Shown here: in pieces, positions 19,733 through 30,593 of the stretch
How positions within the stretch are numbered: position 1 is the first letter of the stretch
Layout of the letters: each line of letters begins with the position of its first letter
Assembly: GCA_001986395.2 (NCBI GenBank)
Contig: MQVO02000087.1
Span: 1-42,494 of the forward strand
Reading direction: 5' to 3'
Origin: Irpex lacteus
Taxonomy: Eukaryota > Basidiomycota > Agaricomycetes > Polyporales > Irpicaceae
DNA length: 42,494 bases
Made by a program: the position numbers and the translations under genes
The notes under the pieces: generated by a model
The model's input: the letters and a program-made list of their open reading frames with translations, nothing else
Database searches by the model: none
What the model was told of the DNA's origin: nothing

Positions 19733-21261
19733 TTTTCGGTGAGAAGCCAGGAATGAAGGAGGCGTTGGAGTATGTGCTTCCAGAAGGGTACCAGGTTCCT
19801 AATGCCTCTATGACCACTCGGGATGCAGATCGTCTCTATGAGGCGATTGATACAAAGCTTACGATGCTACTGAAGGTTTGGCACTTCTCACATATCATCA
19901 CATATGCGGTTTGCTGATCTGAAGTCTTAATAGGCCAATCGTTCTCGAATCGCTTTTGCCACTGATATGTGGACTAGCAAGAGCTCCGTGTATGCATTTA
20001 TTGGTCTAGTGGCATACTGGATCAGTGATGAGTGGGAGCTTATGGAGTGCCCAATTGCGTTGTTGGTAGTCGACGGTGACCATTCCGGTGCAGCTTCCGC
20101 AAAGGCCATCTTTCGGGAACTTGACCGTCGTGGCATTCTCGAAAAATATCGTACGTTTATGCTCATTGAATACACCCCTGGATGATCTCACAATGCTCTA
20201 GTTGCTCACGCTGCAGACAACACGAGCAGTAACGGAAGTTTGACGGAGGGTCTATGTCGACGTATTCAGAAGCGCCTTCAGACGCAGCCACCACTCAACC
20301 CAAATGAGTGCTGGATTGGGTGTGGCCTGCATGTGGGAAACTTGGTAGTGCAGTACGTTTCATATCACTTTCCAATATATCCTCTCTGACTTAATGTGCA
20401 GAGATTTGCTCTTTGGGCTTGGGCTTGCGGTCAGCCCCGAGGAGGAAGACCTTTACCTCCGAAGTCGAGAGGCTCTTCTTGCAGAGACTACTCAGCAGGC
20501 TTCTTCTGAGGAGGCTGCTGTAGCAGAGGAGGAGTTGGCCCTTTCGGTCGAGGGAAAGTCTGCCAACAATGACCATGACGTATCTGACTCTGATTCCGAG
20601 CTCTCGGAGAATGTCAGTGATGATGATAATGATAATGGTGTTACAGAGCAGCAGCAGCCCATCAAACAGAAGCGTAAACCTTCTGTTGTCGATCAGGTAT
20701 GAGAACAAATAGCCTGTCCAAAGTCTATGTACTGAACTAGTCTTCAGCTTCATGCAATTGTAGTTGATGCTCTTCGCAGTGAGCCGCGGCGCAAGAAAAT
20801 GCGACAGATTATCCGTCAAGTCTGTCCAAAGGAACACCGTGGCCTTACACTTGTGCGTGGCATGCAAATACGGTGGAACTCAACACTAGATGAAATTGAA
20901 AGAGCACTTCTGCTTCGGCCGGTACGTAACAGTCATTCTTTACAATTTGTCAACGGGTTCCACAGTGACTTTCTCGAGACCCGAAGGTCAACATCGACGT
21001 CGGAGGAGCGGAAGGGGGTACGCCATCGTCTGTTATGGCATACGGCGGATATGGTAAGTGAGCTGCTCAACGACTGTCAGTGCTCAAAGAACATTAAATA
21101 ACATGTGGCTACAGCTTACTGCACTTGACCGTGTATCTGGCGGGGCTACCGTTATGCTGCACATCGACGGCAACATGCAGCCGGGGGTGCCTGTATCTCC
21201 CGAAAATATGAAGGTGGACGTATATCTGACACCGTTCATTCTCGTGCTCCAAGTGAGCTAG
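19728..21261 (+). pseudogene. hAT-type transposase gene, 3' part (catalytic core), split and probably truncated
   Basis: Continues the frame from 12404 after the LTR element. Exons are 19728-19875, 19934-20150, about 20202-20352, about 20401-20698, 20750-20921 and further short ones. Core signatures: IAFATDMWTSKSSVYAFIGL (first catalytic Asp), then AADNTSSNGSL (second Asp), CGLHVGNLVVQ, and the RWNSTLDEIERALLLRP block typical of hAT transposases. Between them sits an acidic insert (EEDLYLR.. to SDSDSELSENVSDDDNDN). Downstream of LLLRP an in-frame TGA follows the next acceptor unless a different splice is used, and the usual C-terminal dimerisation domain is not recognisable. The gene therefore looks both interrupted and decayed at its end; 21261 is an uncertain limit. 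Confidence 0.7.
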
Positions 21262-22660
21262 GGTGGATGTTGTGTGCATTCGAAGCTTGGCAAGAGCATG
21301 CCAAGTAGCAAGATCCCATAGCAAGTCCATCAGCATTATAGCACGAAGGGAGGGTCAGTTGCTATACAAGAGCGGATTTTCGTATGTCCACACCGAGCGG
21401 GCATTCTGCCCCATCATTATATGCGCTACTTACTACTTGTATCATTGGCAGCTTTAGTGTTTAGCGAGTACAGAGCGCAATACAGCATTAATTCTATACC
21501 TTCTGACTATGCTCGTAAGTAGCTGTCTACACTTATAGCGGGCGGTGGGGTCATTCCCAGAGCTATCTATCTTAGTCAGTAGCGTGTGAGGCAGCTCGTC
21601 CCTCTCATCCCTTCCTGCAGGCTGTGACGATCTAATCAATGCTGTAGGGTATAGCGGCTTGGGACAGAGGACATCGATACCGGCACAGTGCTGGTGTGCT
21701 CGCGCAGCACGTTTAAGACTTTCGCAGAAGAACTAAACAGGTACTGGTAAGTCAGTTTGTTTATTATGGCCACTTACATACGTCGTATAGATATAGATAC
21801 TGTGTATCACTGAAGCTCTGAAGGCCGTACATTTTTGCCTTCGTTCCACGCGCCATACGTTGCATCTTTTGGTGTGTCACACTATTTGCCGTTAAGTAGC
21901 ATATACTCTTGTAGCTACGTTTGTTTCTCTCCTCGGCTTAACATGAAATATAATTTTTTCCTGTGTTTCGTTGGTGTGGTGAAGCACCTAATAATCAATA
22001 ACGCAAGCAATATGTAGCCAGGGGGTCCCAACACAGACCTCGTCAATGCAAGCTTTCTTATAGATGAAAAGGGGTGATAATCTCTCGCACGGTGGAAAAC
22101 GTTTATCACTTCATCGCACAGGGGCAGACTTTATCACGCGTGTCCACTCAATGAGCACCCTAGGGAATCAATATCAAGGCCAGTTCTGGTTAGTTGCTGA
22201 CTGCGATACTATGGTCTGACTGCTAAACAATGATATAGTTGGCTCTGAATCCGTTTATTTTTGTGATGGGCTACTATTAGTACGCTGATATCGTCGAGAT
22301 TCGAGTGAAACTCCACGCAGCGCGGCCCCCTCCGGAGTCTCAAAAAAGGGCGCATGCAGAAACTTTCCCTTACACCACTGCAGGTCATTCTTCGTCGAAG
22401 AAACGTCGCCGTACCTGTACGTCATTTGTGCATACGACACTACAACATAACTAACGTCTATGAATCGGTAGAGAGCACAGTCACGGTCGCCCAGAGTCAT
22501 TAATAATCTATACCTACTGCGTAGTGATTTGCGTCGAATTTTTCGTTCCTCGTATGCAGTACTTTCAATAACAATATATTGATGTCGGCGTACAAATGCA
22601 ACAATACATAATGCTTGAAGCGGGAGCAAGACCTGACGCCGCCGTGGGCGGCCCTTTCGA
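21262..22660. other. Region between hAT remnant and repeat copy 2
   Basis: No intact gene. Short open frames occur on both strands without motifs or splice support. It probably contains the eroded 3' end of the hAT element and its flank. Confidence 0.35.
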
Positions 22661-23520
22661 GTTTAAAACGATCTGGGGCACGCGCGGGCGCTTGGTGGTG
22701 GACGGACCCCGAACAGTTACAAAAGCGGACAAGTCATGTGCCCAACATGAGAGATGCTGCTGGTGGTTGTACTCTGGCGTAGCACGCAGTTTTTGTATAC
22801 TGAATATATTTATGTACTATTATGAGCACCCAGACGAGTTTTTGTGTGACTGCGTAAAGTCCGTCAAGCTGTGTCTTTTAGTTTCGTGATTTCGCACTTT
22901 GACTGCCTTTTAAGGCAATTATTCAGCACGTACACCAAACAGACGTCGTTCGCGTTGTTCTGCACCTCTAATCAGGGTAAATCACTCCTAAAATATCTAT
23001 CTGAGTGCAATTTCATGGGAGAGAGACAATGAATAATATATAGGAGTAGTTTTGAGGTAGAAACGAGCAGGATCTTGCACATCTGCCCATAGGCGGCGCG
23101 AAGCGAGAGTAGGCGAGCTGTCTGATGGCAGATACGTATCGGGCGTGCCCCAGACGCAATCAATGGCTTTAAACTTGTCTGGGGCACGCTGATTTTGGCT
23201 GGCAGTCCAGTGGCCAGCGTGCCCCATGCTCAAACTAGATTTTTCTCGTTGCTGGGGCACGCATCGATAAGAAAACGCGCCCACGCTCGCTTGCAGCCGC
23301 ATCAATCCGTAGAATTTGTACATACAGTCATCAGTCTATCTATCAGCCGCCCGTCCAACGTATTTACGCGACGTTCCCCGTCGAACTTCACCCTCCGCTC
23401 ACCATTCTCTGCGACGACCGACGCCCCGCCGCGGTTCTGGGGTCCTGCCGAGCTCGGCGTGCCCCGCGGGGCACGCGATTATGTAAGCCTCACCCTGGGC
23501 GTCGTGCCCCATAACAACTA
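22661..23520. mobile_element. Non-autonomous DNA element, copy 2
   Basis: 860 bp, same length and direction as 9096-9955, about 99% identical by eye. Differences include GCAG versus GCAT near 22793 and GCCCCGCGGGG versus GCCCCACGGGG near 23465. Unlike copy 1 it shows no target-site duplication (left flank CCCTTTCGA, right flank TGCCCCGCTC). Recombination between copies or loss of one flank is therefore likely. Its right end runs without a stop into the ORF that follows. Confidence 0.7.
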
Positions 23521-23593
23521 TGCCCCGCTCGCAATTAATCCTTACGAGAACACCGCCTTGTCAACAGCAAGCCCGACGCTCGATATCAGTCTT

Positions 23594-24661
23594 ATGACAA
23601 GCTACTACTACCCAACGCCGCGACGCCGAGCATTGACTGGCGATCCAGAGCTATCAGGACCCTCACATCGTGACCTCGTCGCTCTGGACGTCTCAGAACC
23701 GTCCATCTACATCTTCCCAACGTCACTTTCTCTTCCTGCTAGTCCTGGAGACTTATCTTCCATATACTCAGCACCGTCAGACTTTACAGACTTCTCTGAC
23801 ACAAGTTCCAGGTCTCGCAGTACCTCGTTCGACGCGAACACGCGCGGGAACTCTACTGCAAGCTCATACCAATTACCACCTTCAAGCGTGCCTAACCATG
23901 CAGCGCAAGCGATTCCATTGCCTTCTGATGTTGTGTCTAAACTAGGCACTGAACCTTGGGATTGGGTGGAGACGTCTCGAGACATTCCAGCACAGGAGAG
24001 ATATTGGGAGTCAGAAGAACAGTTCGGAAGGCATGGCAAGAGGGACATCGTGCCTCAACAGCTCACTAACGAGCATGCGCTGTCACGAAGGTTGTATCCA
24101 TCACAAGCAACGAACGATTTCGTTGACCGACACTACCATACCTTTTTGAGGCCACGAATACAATCTCACATCAGCGACCTGAATTCTCCCCCGTTTTCAA
24201 ACCATTCGACGTTCACACCCCGTCCACGAATACATATACCTCTACTATCTCTCGTTGCTTCGTTGTTGTCAATAGATCTTGACGATCCTGCGTTGCGACT
24301 TCTCGATCAGTCCTCGCCCGACTCTATACTCTTTCCCGGCCAGTCTCATCTTCTGGGTGTAGGCGGCGACGAACTCGAGGCCCCACCGACCGAAGAGCAT
24401 GATGAAAGGCGAACCTCCGGGCATCTCATACAACATGGACTTGTACGACTTCTCACAGATGGAACTTATCATTCTGTCACCGTAGTTCGAGACGGTCTTG
24501 CCGTTATTTGTGACCCGCTTCTCCTTTTCGCGCGTCCATTCGGTGTGACCGGGCTCAGTTCTCTTAGTAGTCTAGGAAGACTCGCTGGTGATACCGTGCT
24601 GAAAGTAGCTCAAGGATGGCAAGAGGTTCACGCTAGTGGCAGTCGAGTAAATGGTGTGTAG
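23594..24661 (+). CDS. Conserved-looking ORF of unknown function, abutting repeat copy 2
   Basis: This intronless frame encodes 355 residues from the ATG at 23594 (MTSYYYPTPRRRALTG). Without that start it is open back to 23195, inside the repeat, for 488 residues. The first half is Ser/Thr/Pro-rich and probably disordered. The second half has folded-looking blocks: RIHIPLLSLVASLLSIDLDD, SILFPGQSHLL, VVRDGLAVICDPLLLFARPF, GDTVLKVAQGWQEV. The last blocks recur in a decayed copy at about 29174-29365, which supports a real ancestral gene. The downstream ATG is preferred because the first 108 codons are shared with the repeat. Family not recognised. The repeat may now supply promoter or 5' leader sequence. 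Confidence 0.5.
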   Translation: MTSYYYPTPRRRALTGDPELSGPSHRDLVALDVSEPSIYIFPTSLSLPASPGDLSSIYSAPSDFTDFSDTSSRSRSTSFDANTRGNSTASSYQLPPSSVPNHAAQAIPLPSDVVSKLGTEPWDWVETSRDIPAQERYWESEEQFGRHGKRDIVPQQLTNEHALSRRLYPSQATNDFVDRHYHTFLRPRIQSHISDLNSPPFSNHSTFTPRPRIHIPLLSLVASLLSIDLDDPALRLLDQSSPDSILFPGQSHLLGVGGDELEAPPTEEHDERRTSGHLIQHGLVRLLTDGTYHSVTVVRDGLAVICDPLLLFARPFGVTGLSSLSSLGRLAGDTVLKVAQGWQEVHASGSRVNGV

Positions 24662-25009
24662 AAGAGCCCTTTTCTATGCTAGGTTCGATCTGTAATCGTA
24701 AGTTTTGTATAACCACTGTCACTACATAGCATACATGTAGGATGAGCTCGAAGCAGAGCATACTTACGTAAGATACTCAATCAATGTAGCCATGAGCCCG
24801 GAAGATGGTGCACAGTGCACACTCGTGATGCTAATATTGTCCTTTGGCCGTGGGGCAGCGCTCAGCATGCATACGAAGCTTTGCTCTGATCTCATATCAT
24901 AATACAATCACGTTCTAAGCCAGTATTAATATACAGATCGCCATGCATCAAGAAACCACGATTACAAATCGCTCAAATTTGCTCGTTGTGGCACTGGTGC
25001 CGCAGGGCT
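24662..25009. other. Convergent intergenic region
   Basis: Lies between the stop of the unknown ORF (plus) and the stop of the O-methyltransferase (minus). No coding signal seen. Confidence 0.4.
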
Positions 25010-27105
25010 TCAAGCGGGGCTAAACTCAACGATGCTAGCCTCACCAGCTTCCCAGAGCTTGACGAATTTGAATCCGGCCTCATTTCTGCATGAATATAAG
25101 TCAAGGTGATTATAACTTGAACCACGCGCTGCCGACTCACCCAATTTCAATGAATTCTTCAAGAGTGCGTTCCTTACTGTTGAGTGTATCCATCATGTTC
25201 AAGTCCTGCTGGTATAAACGAACACGCCCTATGCCGAAGTTGGGGAGGAGAGGTTCTGGAGCTTGTATAGAGAAACAGCCATTCAAACATCATTATGAGA
25301 GTTAGTTATTCAAATTCTAGTCATACCTGAGAGATGCCTGGAACATTCTCGCTGTTTCCGGTGACATGCTGCAGCACGAACTCATCTGTATATCACATAT
25401 TCACAGTTGTCAGTAATTGCGCATTGCATTGATATAAGAGACATACGGATCAACAGTCGACTGGTCGGCTTCATAGCGGACTTCGTGTTCTTCAGAATTG
25501 TGAGGCACTCAGCCTTCGGCCAGTCATGACTAAATCATACCCAATAGATAAGCATCACGTTAATGTGGAAATTCATATACGCACAGAACATGACGCAGCT
25601 ATACTAGTATCACATAAGATGCGAATATTTAACAGTGAAGGTATTGGTAGCTTACATAGTAGAAATCACTTCCAGATACCGGCGTGTCTTTGAAGAAATC
25701 GATAGGCACGAAGCTCACGTGTGCACTTTCCACTGCCGTGGGATATTCGCTTGTCCACAGCTGAAAATACCAATCGGTGTCAGGCCTCGTCTCAAAGGTT
25801 TTTTATGGGATATTCACCTTTCTACCTTCATCGACCACAGGCGGAAGATCTTGAAGTACGACACGGAGTTGGGGGAAACTCTTGATGAGGTCGAGAGTAA
25901 CGTGGCCGTTATTACCACCAATGTCACTGATAGTGGTGCCTTCAGGAAGCGAGCCCCATGGATAAACTATACTGCGTATCAGTAAATGGCCCAGTACGAG
26001 GAGTCTCCGTAGGCAATAACCTTTTGTGAGCATCCCTTTGCCTGTGACTATACCCCAACCAATCATTGCTTTGTTGAATCGCTAAGAGAGGTTAATGGCG
26101 GTCGGAATGTATTGCAGTGGTAATGGACGAGATGGGACTTACATCTGCGATGTGAGGTGTTGTCTAAATTATCGTGAGAAAGGTAACACAAAACTCTGCA
26201 GTTTGGACTAACCTTGCCGATCCATTCAAACGCTGAAGAGCCAAACGCGTGGCGGAACGCAGAGTCACTGGGAGACAGGGATGATCCCGAATCAGGATCT
26301 GTGAGGGCCTCGTTGATGAAAGAGGCTGCTCGGAGGCATTCCCCAGACCTAGTGATGGGGACAAGATGATTTAAAGTATTTGAGGGTAGCGCGGGTTTAC
26401 TTACGTATGGCCAATCAGTGAAGACACCGGATCGTCTGAAACTAGTTTGATACTTAGGCGATTATTCGAGAACACGTTTGGCTTAACTGGTCCGTGAAGT
26501 TAGCTCGGTCACTATATGAGCGACGGTATCAGATGCTTACCTTCATTAAAGCAGTGCTTTGTCGCAAGCATCCTCAGAATACGAGCAAGCTTGCCGGCAT
26601 CTAGACCTGAGCGTTTCGCGAGTTCATCGACATGTACGCCTTCAGGCTTATCGACCAAAAGGTCTACGATTTTTGCCTCTGTAATAACTTGAAGGCTGGC
26701 CGACTCTTGGAACTAAAACAGGATGGTAAGTATGCAGTAAAGGCACAAATATTAAGCACAAATAGTCACTGAGTACCTGGTATACTTTCCAATCTATAGT
26801 AAAAACAAAGTGAGATAGGCACAATACTATGCCTCTAAGGGACGCACATTGGTCATGGCATGGCCTGGTAGCGCAACAGTGAAGCTGAGCTGGCCGCACG
26901 CAGCCTCGATTGTCTGGATAGCCCTGCTGAGCTCTGGTGTCAATGACTCTGGAGTGTCAAAGGGCCCGGGGCTAGTTGCATCCAAGGAGGGTACGGTGGC
27001 GTTCGCTTTTGCATACTCCTCATTAACGGTGGACACGGCTTTGGAGATGATTTCGACCAGTGCGAGTAGGTTGGCAGGGTCTGCAGAAGCGTTGGGTTTC
27101 GACAT
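25010..27105 (-). CDS. SAM-dependent O-methyltransferase (COMT-like), about 14 exons
   Basis: Read on the minus strand from ATG 27105-27103 (an ATG at 27162 is an alternative) to TGA 25012-25010, about 470 residues. The N-terminal dimerisation/winged-helix part has FQESASLQVITEAKIVDLL and KPEGVHVDELAKRSGLDAGK. The SAM motif I is ISDIGGNNGHVTLDLI. The catalytic base lies in RHVLHDWPKAEC. The end reads NEAGFKFVKLWEAGEASIVE. Introns are 47-65 bp; one tiny exon at about 26777-26793 can be joined in more than one way. No lesion was found, in contrast to the plus-strand relative at 2.2-4.0 kb. It should methylate a phenolic hydroxyl of a small molecule in the cytosol; the nearby UbiA and ligase genes make an aromatic substrate plausible. 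Confidence 0.82.
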
Positions 27106-28076
27106 CGTGTTCAGTGGTGAAAAGCGATCGAGACGTTTTCTGACTGCTTCAAACATGATCAATTACGTCCCTTATAACAACCACTCGGTCAGAGCGCATT
27201 TATGGAGCGTGAGGTAGCGATCTGTTCAACAATGAGGGCTCTTTCAACCTGCGTTATAGTAACACGCATCAGCACGTCATACCGTAAGATGGATGCTTGG
27301 GACATCGATTGCGTGGTGTCCTTGGTTGGATCTAAATGGGAGAAGCTCAAACATAGTAATTTGGGTAGTTGTGAATGGAAGCGGGTGCGTATTGCATCGT
27401 AACAGCATCTTGGGAAGTCCTTATTTTGGCTGTGAGAGAAATAAACCTTACACGGCGGCGGATCATGTCCTATGTATACTCGCCTGCCTCTTATTTGCTT
27501 ATGACAGTGACAGCAACTCGTATCCCGGAGATACTAAGTTCCTGCAACGATTGAGCTCCGTCCTTTTTGCCAGGGGATGGAACTACGCACAACTGATTAT
27601 GATACCATCTTGAAGGGCGACTCGGATGCATGGGACCCGTGACTCGTGGTACCGTGAACCTGGTTCGTGATAGGTTGTGATACGCTTGTGAACGCACGGC
27701 GCATGTGAACATACGTACTAAGAATAGAGAATAGGCTTGGTTTCGAACCTCCGAGTTCATCGCACTACCGTGGTAAGTAGTACTGTTGCCAGTGTTTGCT
27801 GACATTCAAACTTCATTTGGAAGATCTGCGATCGCATGATTGGCGCCTAAAATGTGCGTTCGCCGTGCCGAGTCAGCTGAAACTCGACTCGACTCGGTTT
27901 GCGAGTTTGCCTCCCTAACTCGCGAGTCGAGTTGACTCGAGAGTCGAACTCGACTCGTCGACAACACTAGATGCCGTGGAACTTGTCAGCTGCCGAGCTC
28001 CATGGTCTTGTTAGAAGCCGTCGCAAAGTCTGAAACACGCGCTTCGCGGGCTTGTTCCCTCCGCCACTGTGCGTGT
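27106..28076. other. Intergenic, upstream of the O-methyltransferase
   Basis: No supported gene. Several open frames of 60-105 codons on both strands lack motifs. It includes the CTCGA-rich palindromic cluster at 27868-27962. Confidence 0.35.
27868..27962. repeat. Cluster of overlapping ACTCGA/TCGAGT words with hairpin potential
   Basis: Within 95 bp the words ACTCG and CGAGT alternate about a dozen times (for example ACTCGACTCGACTCGG, then CTCGCGAGTCGAGTTGACTC). The strands can fold on themselves in several registers. No coding role is seen. Confidence 0.6.
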
Positions 28077-28307
28077 TCAGGTATCATTCCACGATGCTAC
28101 TTCAGGTGGTATGTTTCTCAAGTTGAAGATGCGCTGTGAGATTCCGTTGAATGCTATATCCAACCACTTCCATCTGTGGTATTGGCGATTCAAGCTCGAG
28201 TGACACCTATCGCCGCGGCGCCCTAGAAAACCTTTCACAGGCGAGGCAAATAGACCCCAGAACGCCCCATCTTGTAGGCCTAGTTCCCCCTTCATTTCTG
28301 CAGCCAT
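28077..28307 (-). CDS. Hypothetical fragment, doubtful
   Basis: A 76-residue frame on the minus strand starts MAAEMKGELGLQDGAFWGLF and contains QYHRWKWLDIAFNGISQRIF. After its stop, one frame over, the sequence stays open for about 30 codons (NKPAKRVFQTLRRLLTRPW). That pattern would fit a frameshifted gene end. No family recognised and no splice sites confirmed. Confidence 0.25.
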   Translation of the reverse strand: MAAEMKGELGLQDGAFWGLFASPVKGFLGRRGDRCHSSLNRQYHRWKWLDIAFNGISQRIFNLRNIPPEVASWNDT

Positions 28308-28584
28308 AGCGTCTATTCCTACGCTTTACGCTCACTTGTGAGTTGTCTAGACTGTTGAGTACTCTGGCGCGACCGTATTTGACGTCTTGACTCCGCAGGG
28401 TCTCTAACTACAAGTTCCAAACTGCGTGTTATGTCGTCTATGTATACAATCTTCGTGAGTTCAGCGATGCTAACAGCACCACCCTATGCCGGCCTGTTGA
28501 CACGTATCTGAAGTGCTCACTCTTCCTGAAGAGGTCAGCACACGCAGTCCAGCAGGCAAATACTTGTACTCATATAGCTCTTAG

Positions 28585-29170
28585 GTTGATAGGATTTGGA
28601 CACAGAAATTCAACTTGGCAACATTGCTGCTCTAAATTAACCGCTGCATTACTCACTGCCAGTTCATCACCCTGCAAGTTGGTGAGTATCTTACTTTTAG
28701 AGGATCGCCTTAGCATGCTAAATATGGCCTTTCTTAGAATTTTATGAGACAAATTGGCCAATCTCAGTATGTCCTCTGGTATTGACAGATATGCATATTA
28801 CTGACAGACTTTGCACGGCAGGTGTAAAAGCCTGAGAAGTCCATAAGCTTGTTATCCAGCTTACACTACCTTTCTAGATGCGGGCGCTATGTGAAATTTG
28901 CTGGAGCGACGACGATGTGTTTAGTAACAGGTTAGTCCACCGTAACTTTGACTCGTCTATATTGTCCCATCTTATGATCCTCGCAGTGGCAGATTGTGAG
29001 TGCACGTATCCCAACTATGAGTGGCCTCACTTATGTGCGACTAGTCACGATGATATTGCGTGTCTACGCCCTGTACTTCGGAAACAAGTACATTTTGGGT
29101 TTCCTCTTATGTGTTTTGGCAGCGCAAATTGTTATTTGCGGGTGGGCCGTACATTTCAAGTTTGGCATAA
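28585..29170 (+). pseudogene. Relic of a DUF6533-type integral membrane protein
   Basis: Pieces of the fungal DUF6533 family can be read in order: EVDRIWTQKFNLATLL then a TAA in frame (about 28589-28635), a stretch CGRYVKFAGATTMCLVT (about 28881-28931), and MILRVYALYFGNKYILGF followed by LLCVLAAQIVICGWAVHF (about 29050-29160). DUF6533 proteins are multi-pass membrane proteins abundant in Agaricomycetes, function mostly unknown. Stops, frame changes and the missing second half show that it is dead. The right end breaks off where the unrelated tail fragment begins. Confidence 0.6.
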
Positions 29171-29173
29171 GTC

Positions 29174-29365
29174 GCCCCGTCGCCGTGGTTCGTGATGGTC
29201 TCGCCGTCATTTGCAACCCGCTCCATTCATTAGCAAATCCATTTGGCGCACCTGGGCTGAGTTCTCTTCGAGATATAGTATATGGGAAGATTTATCGGCA
29301 ACACCTTGCAGAAAGGAGGGCAAGGATGGCAAGAGGTTTACATTGGTGACACCCGAGCCAACTTC
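29174..29365 (+). pseudogene. Decayed copy of the C-terminal end of the 23.6-24.7 kb ORF
   Basis: VVRDGLAVICNPLHSLANPF here matches VVRDGLAVICDPLLLFARPF at 24483-24542. GNTLQKGGQGWQEV (one frame over) matches GDTVLKVAQGWQEV. Nucleotide similarity extends across about 190 bp, ending near CAAGGATGGCAAGAGG. The frame breaks in the middle of the copy. It is fused to the DUF6533 relic with no spacer, which suggests a deletion or illegitimate joining. Confidence 0.6.
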
Positions 29366-29399
29366 GAACACGAGTCACGACTGAAGTCGACGGTCGGTT

Positions 29400-29821
29400 T
29401 GCCGATGCAGGATCATATAGTGCCGTGCTTTACTGCATCTTCCAACACCGTTTCAGCTCGGAGGCGGATACTGTATTGACCTAGCATGTTATAACGCCGT
29501 GGACCGCGCCTATCCTCTTGTTAGGAACATCTCACGCCGGTGGGATTGACGCGCTCAAAAAGGGCCCAACTTGCGCTCTAGTCGTTCCTGGACTCCGCGC
29601 AACGACATTCATTACGACTTCGTAGATGCACAAGTGATCAGTGTAGCTCAGCCACTCGACTGTCGACTGAATTCATCTATCATATAGTACTCATAGGTGC
29701 TTCTCTCATTTATTGGTTCATGATACTTAGCGGTGTTGTTCCTGGGCCTATTAACGCTTATAAAGACCTTTGAACTCAGTGGAAAGATTGGACCGTCAGA
29801 CAGCTGTCTACTTATCCCATC
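29400..29821. other. Intergenic, upstream of the ICMT-like gene
   Basis: Presumed promoter region of the gene starting at 29822. No coding signal seen. Confidence 0.35.
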
Positions 29822-30593
29822 ATGTACCAGATCCTGCACATTTTCAAGATACCAATGCTACTCTGCAGCTCGGCATGCATGCAGATATTTCTTACTGCTC
29901 CAACCCCTCCACCATCCCATCGAGAGGAGATGAAGTCTAGTTTGGCTGTCGTTATTGTCGAGGCCTCCCTTCGAATATTGACCATGACCCACCAGGTGCG
30001 TCTGTCGCTGCGCTGCATCACTATATGTTACTCATCCCGACGCTACTTTCTAGTATCTCTTACATATTTTGGTGGTCATCGAGTCGATGTCTATCATGGC
30101 ATCAGAGTTCTATCCTCATCTTGCGCGCCCCTTTATCCTTGTCAAAGCCGACTCGGATGCGCTCAGAATTACACCTGAGTTCGCCATTGCTATCATGGTG
30201 ATGATAGCGACCACGTTCGTCCGCGTTGCATGCTATCGTGCGCTCGGCACAATGTTCACCTTCAAACTCGCAATCAAGAAAGATCACAGATTGGTCACAA
30301 GCGGACCATACGCGATCGTGCGACATCCAAGCTATGCAGCCATTCTGGTTTACGAGATTGCGCTGTCTATAGTTGAATTTGGAAGGGGATCGTGGTGGTA
30401 TGAAAGCGGTTACTGGGAGACATGGACTGGGGCAGTTGCTGCTACAGTCTGGAATTTGGTGGTATTTGGTTTCTCGTGGGCATTTTTGGCTCGTGTAGAG
30501 CGAGAGGACAAGATGCTACAGAGAGAGTTCGGAAAAGAATGGGATGAGTGGAGGAGGAACACGCCATTCAAGTTAATTCCGTATGTATGGTAG
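29822..30593 (+). CDS. Isoprenylcysteine carboxyl methyltransferase (ICMT)-like membrane protein
   Basis: Two exons, 29822-29995 and 30054-30593, join in phase to 237 residues. The N-terminal half has hydrophobic helices (ILHIFKIPMLLCSSACMQIF, FAIAIMVMIATTFVRVACY). The C-terminal half carries the SAM-binding signature of the ICMT/PEMT superfamily, LVTSGPYAIVRHPSYAA, and then RVEREDKMLQREFGKEWDEW, the conserved end that shapes the active site. Ste14-type enzymes methylate the C-terminal prenylcysteine of CaaX proteins, such as fungal pheromones and Ras, in the ER. Agaricomycetes carry many paralogs and their substrates are not all known, so this one could also serve small-molecule metabolism. 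Confidence 0.85.
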
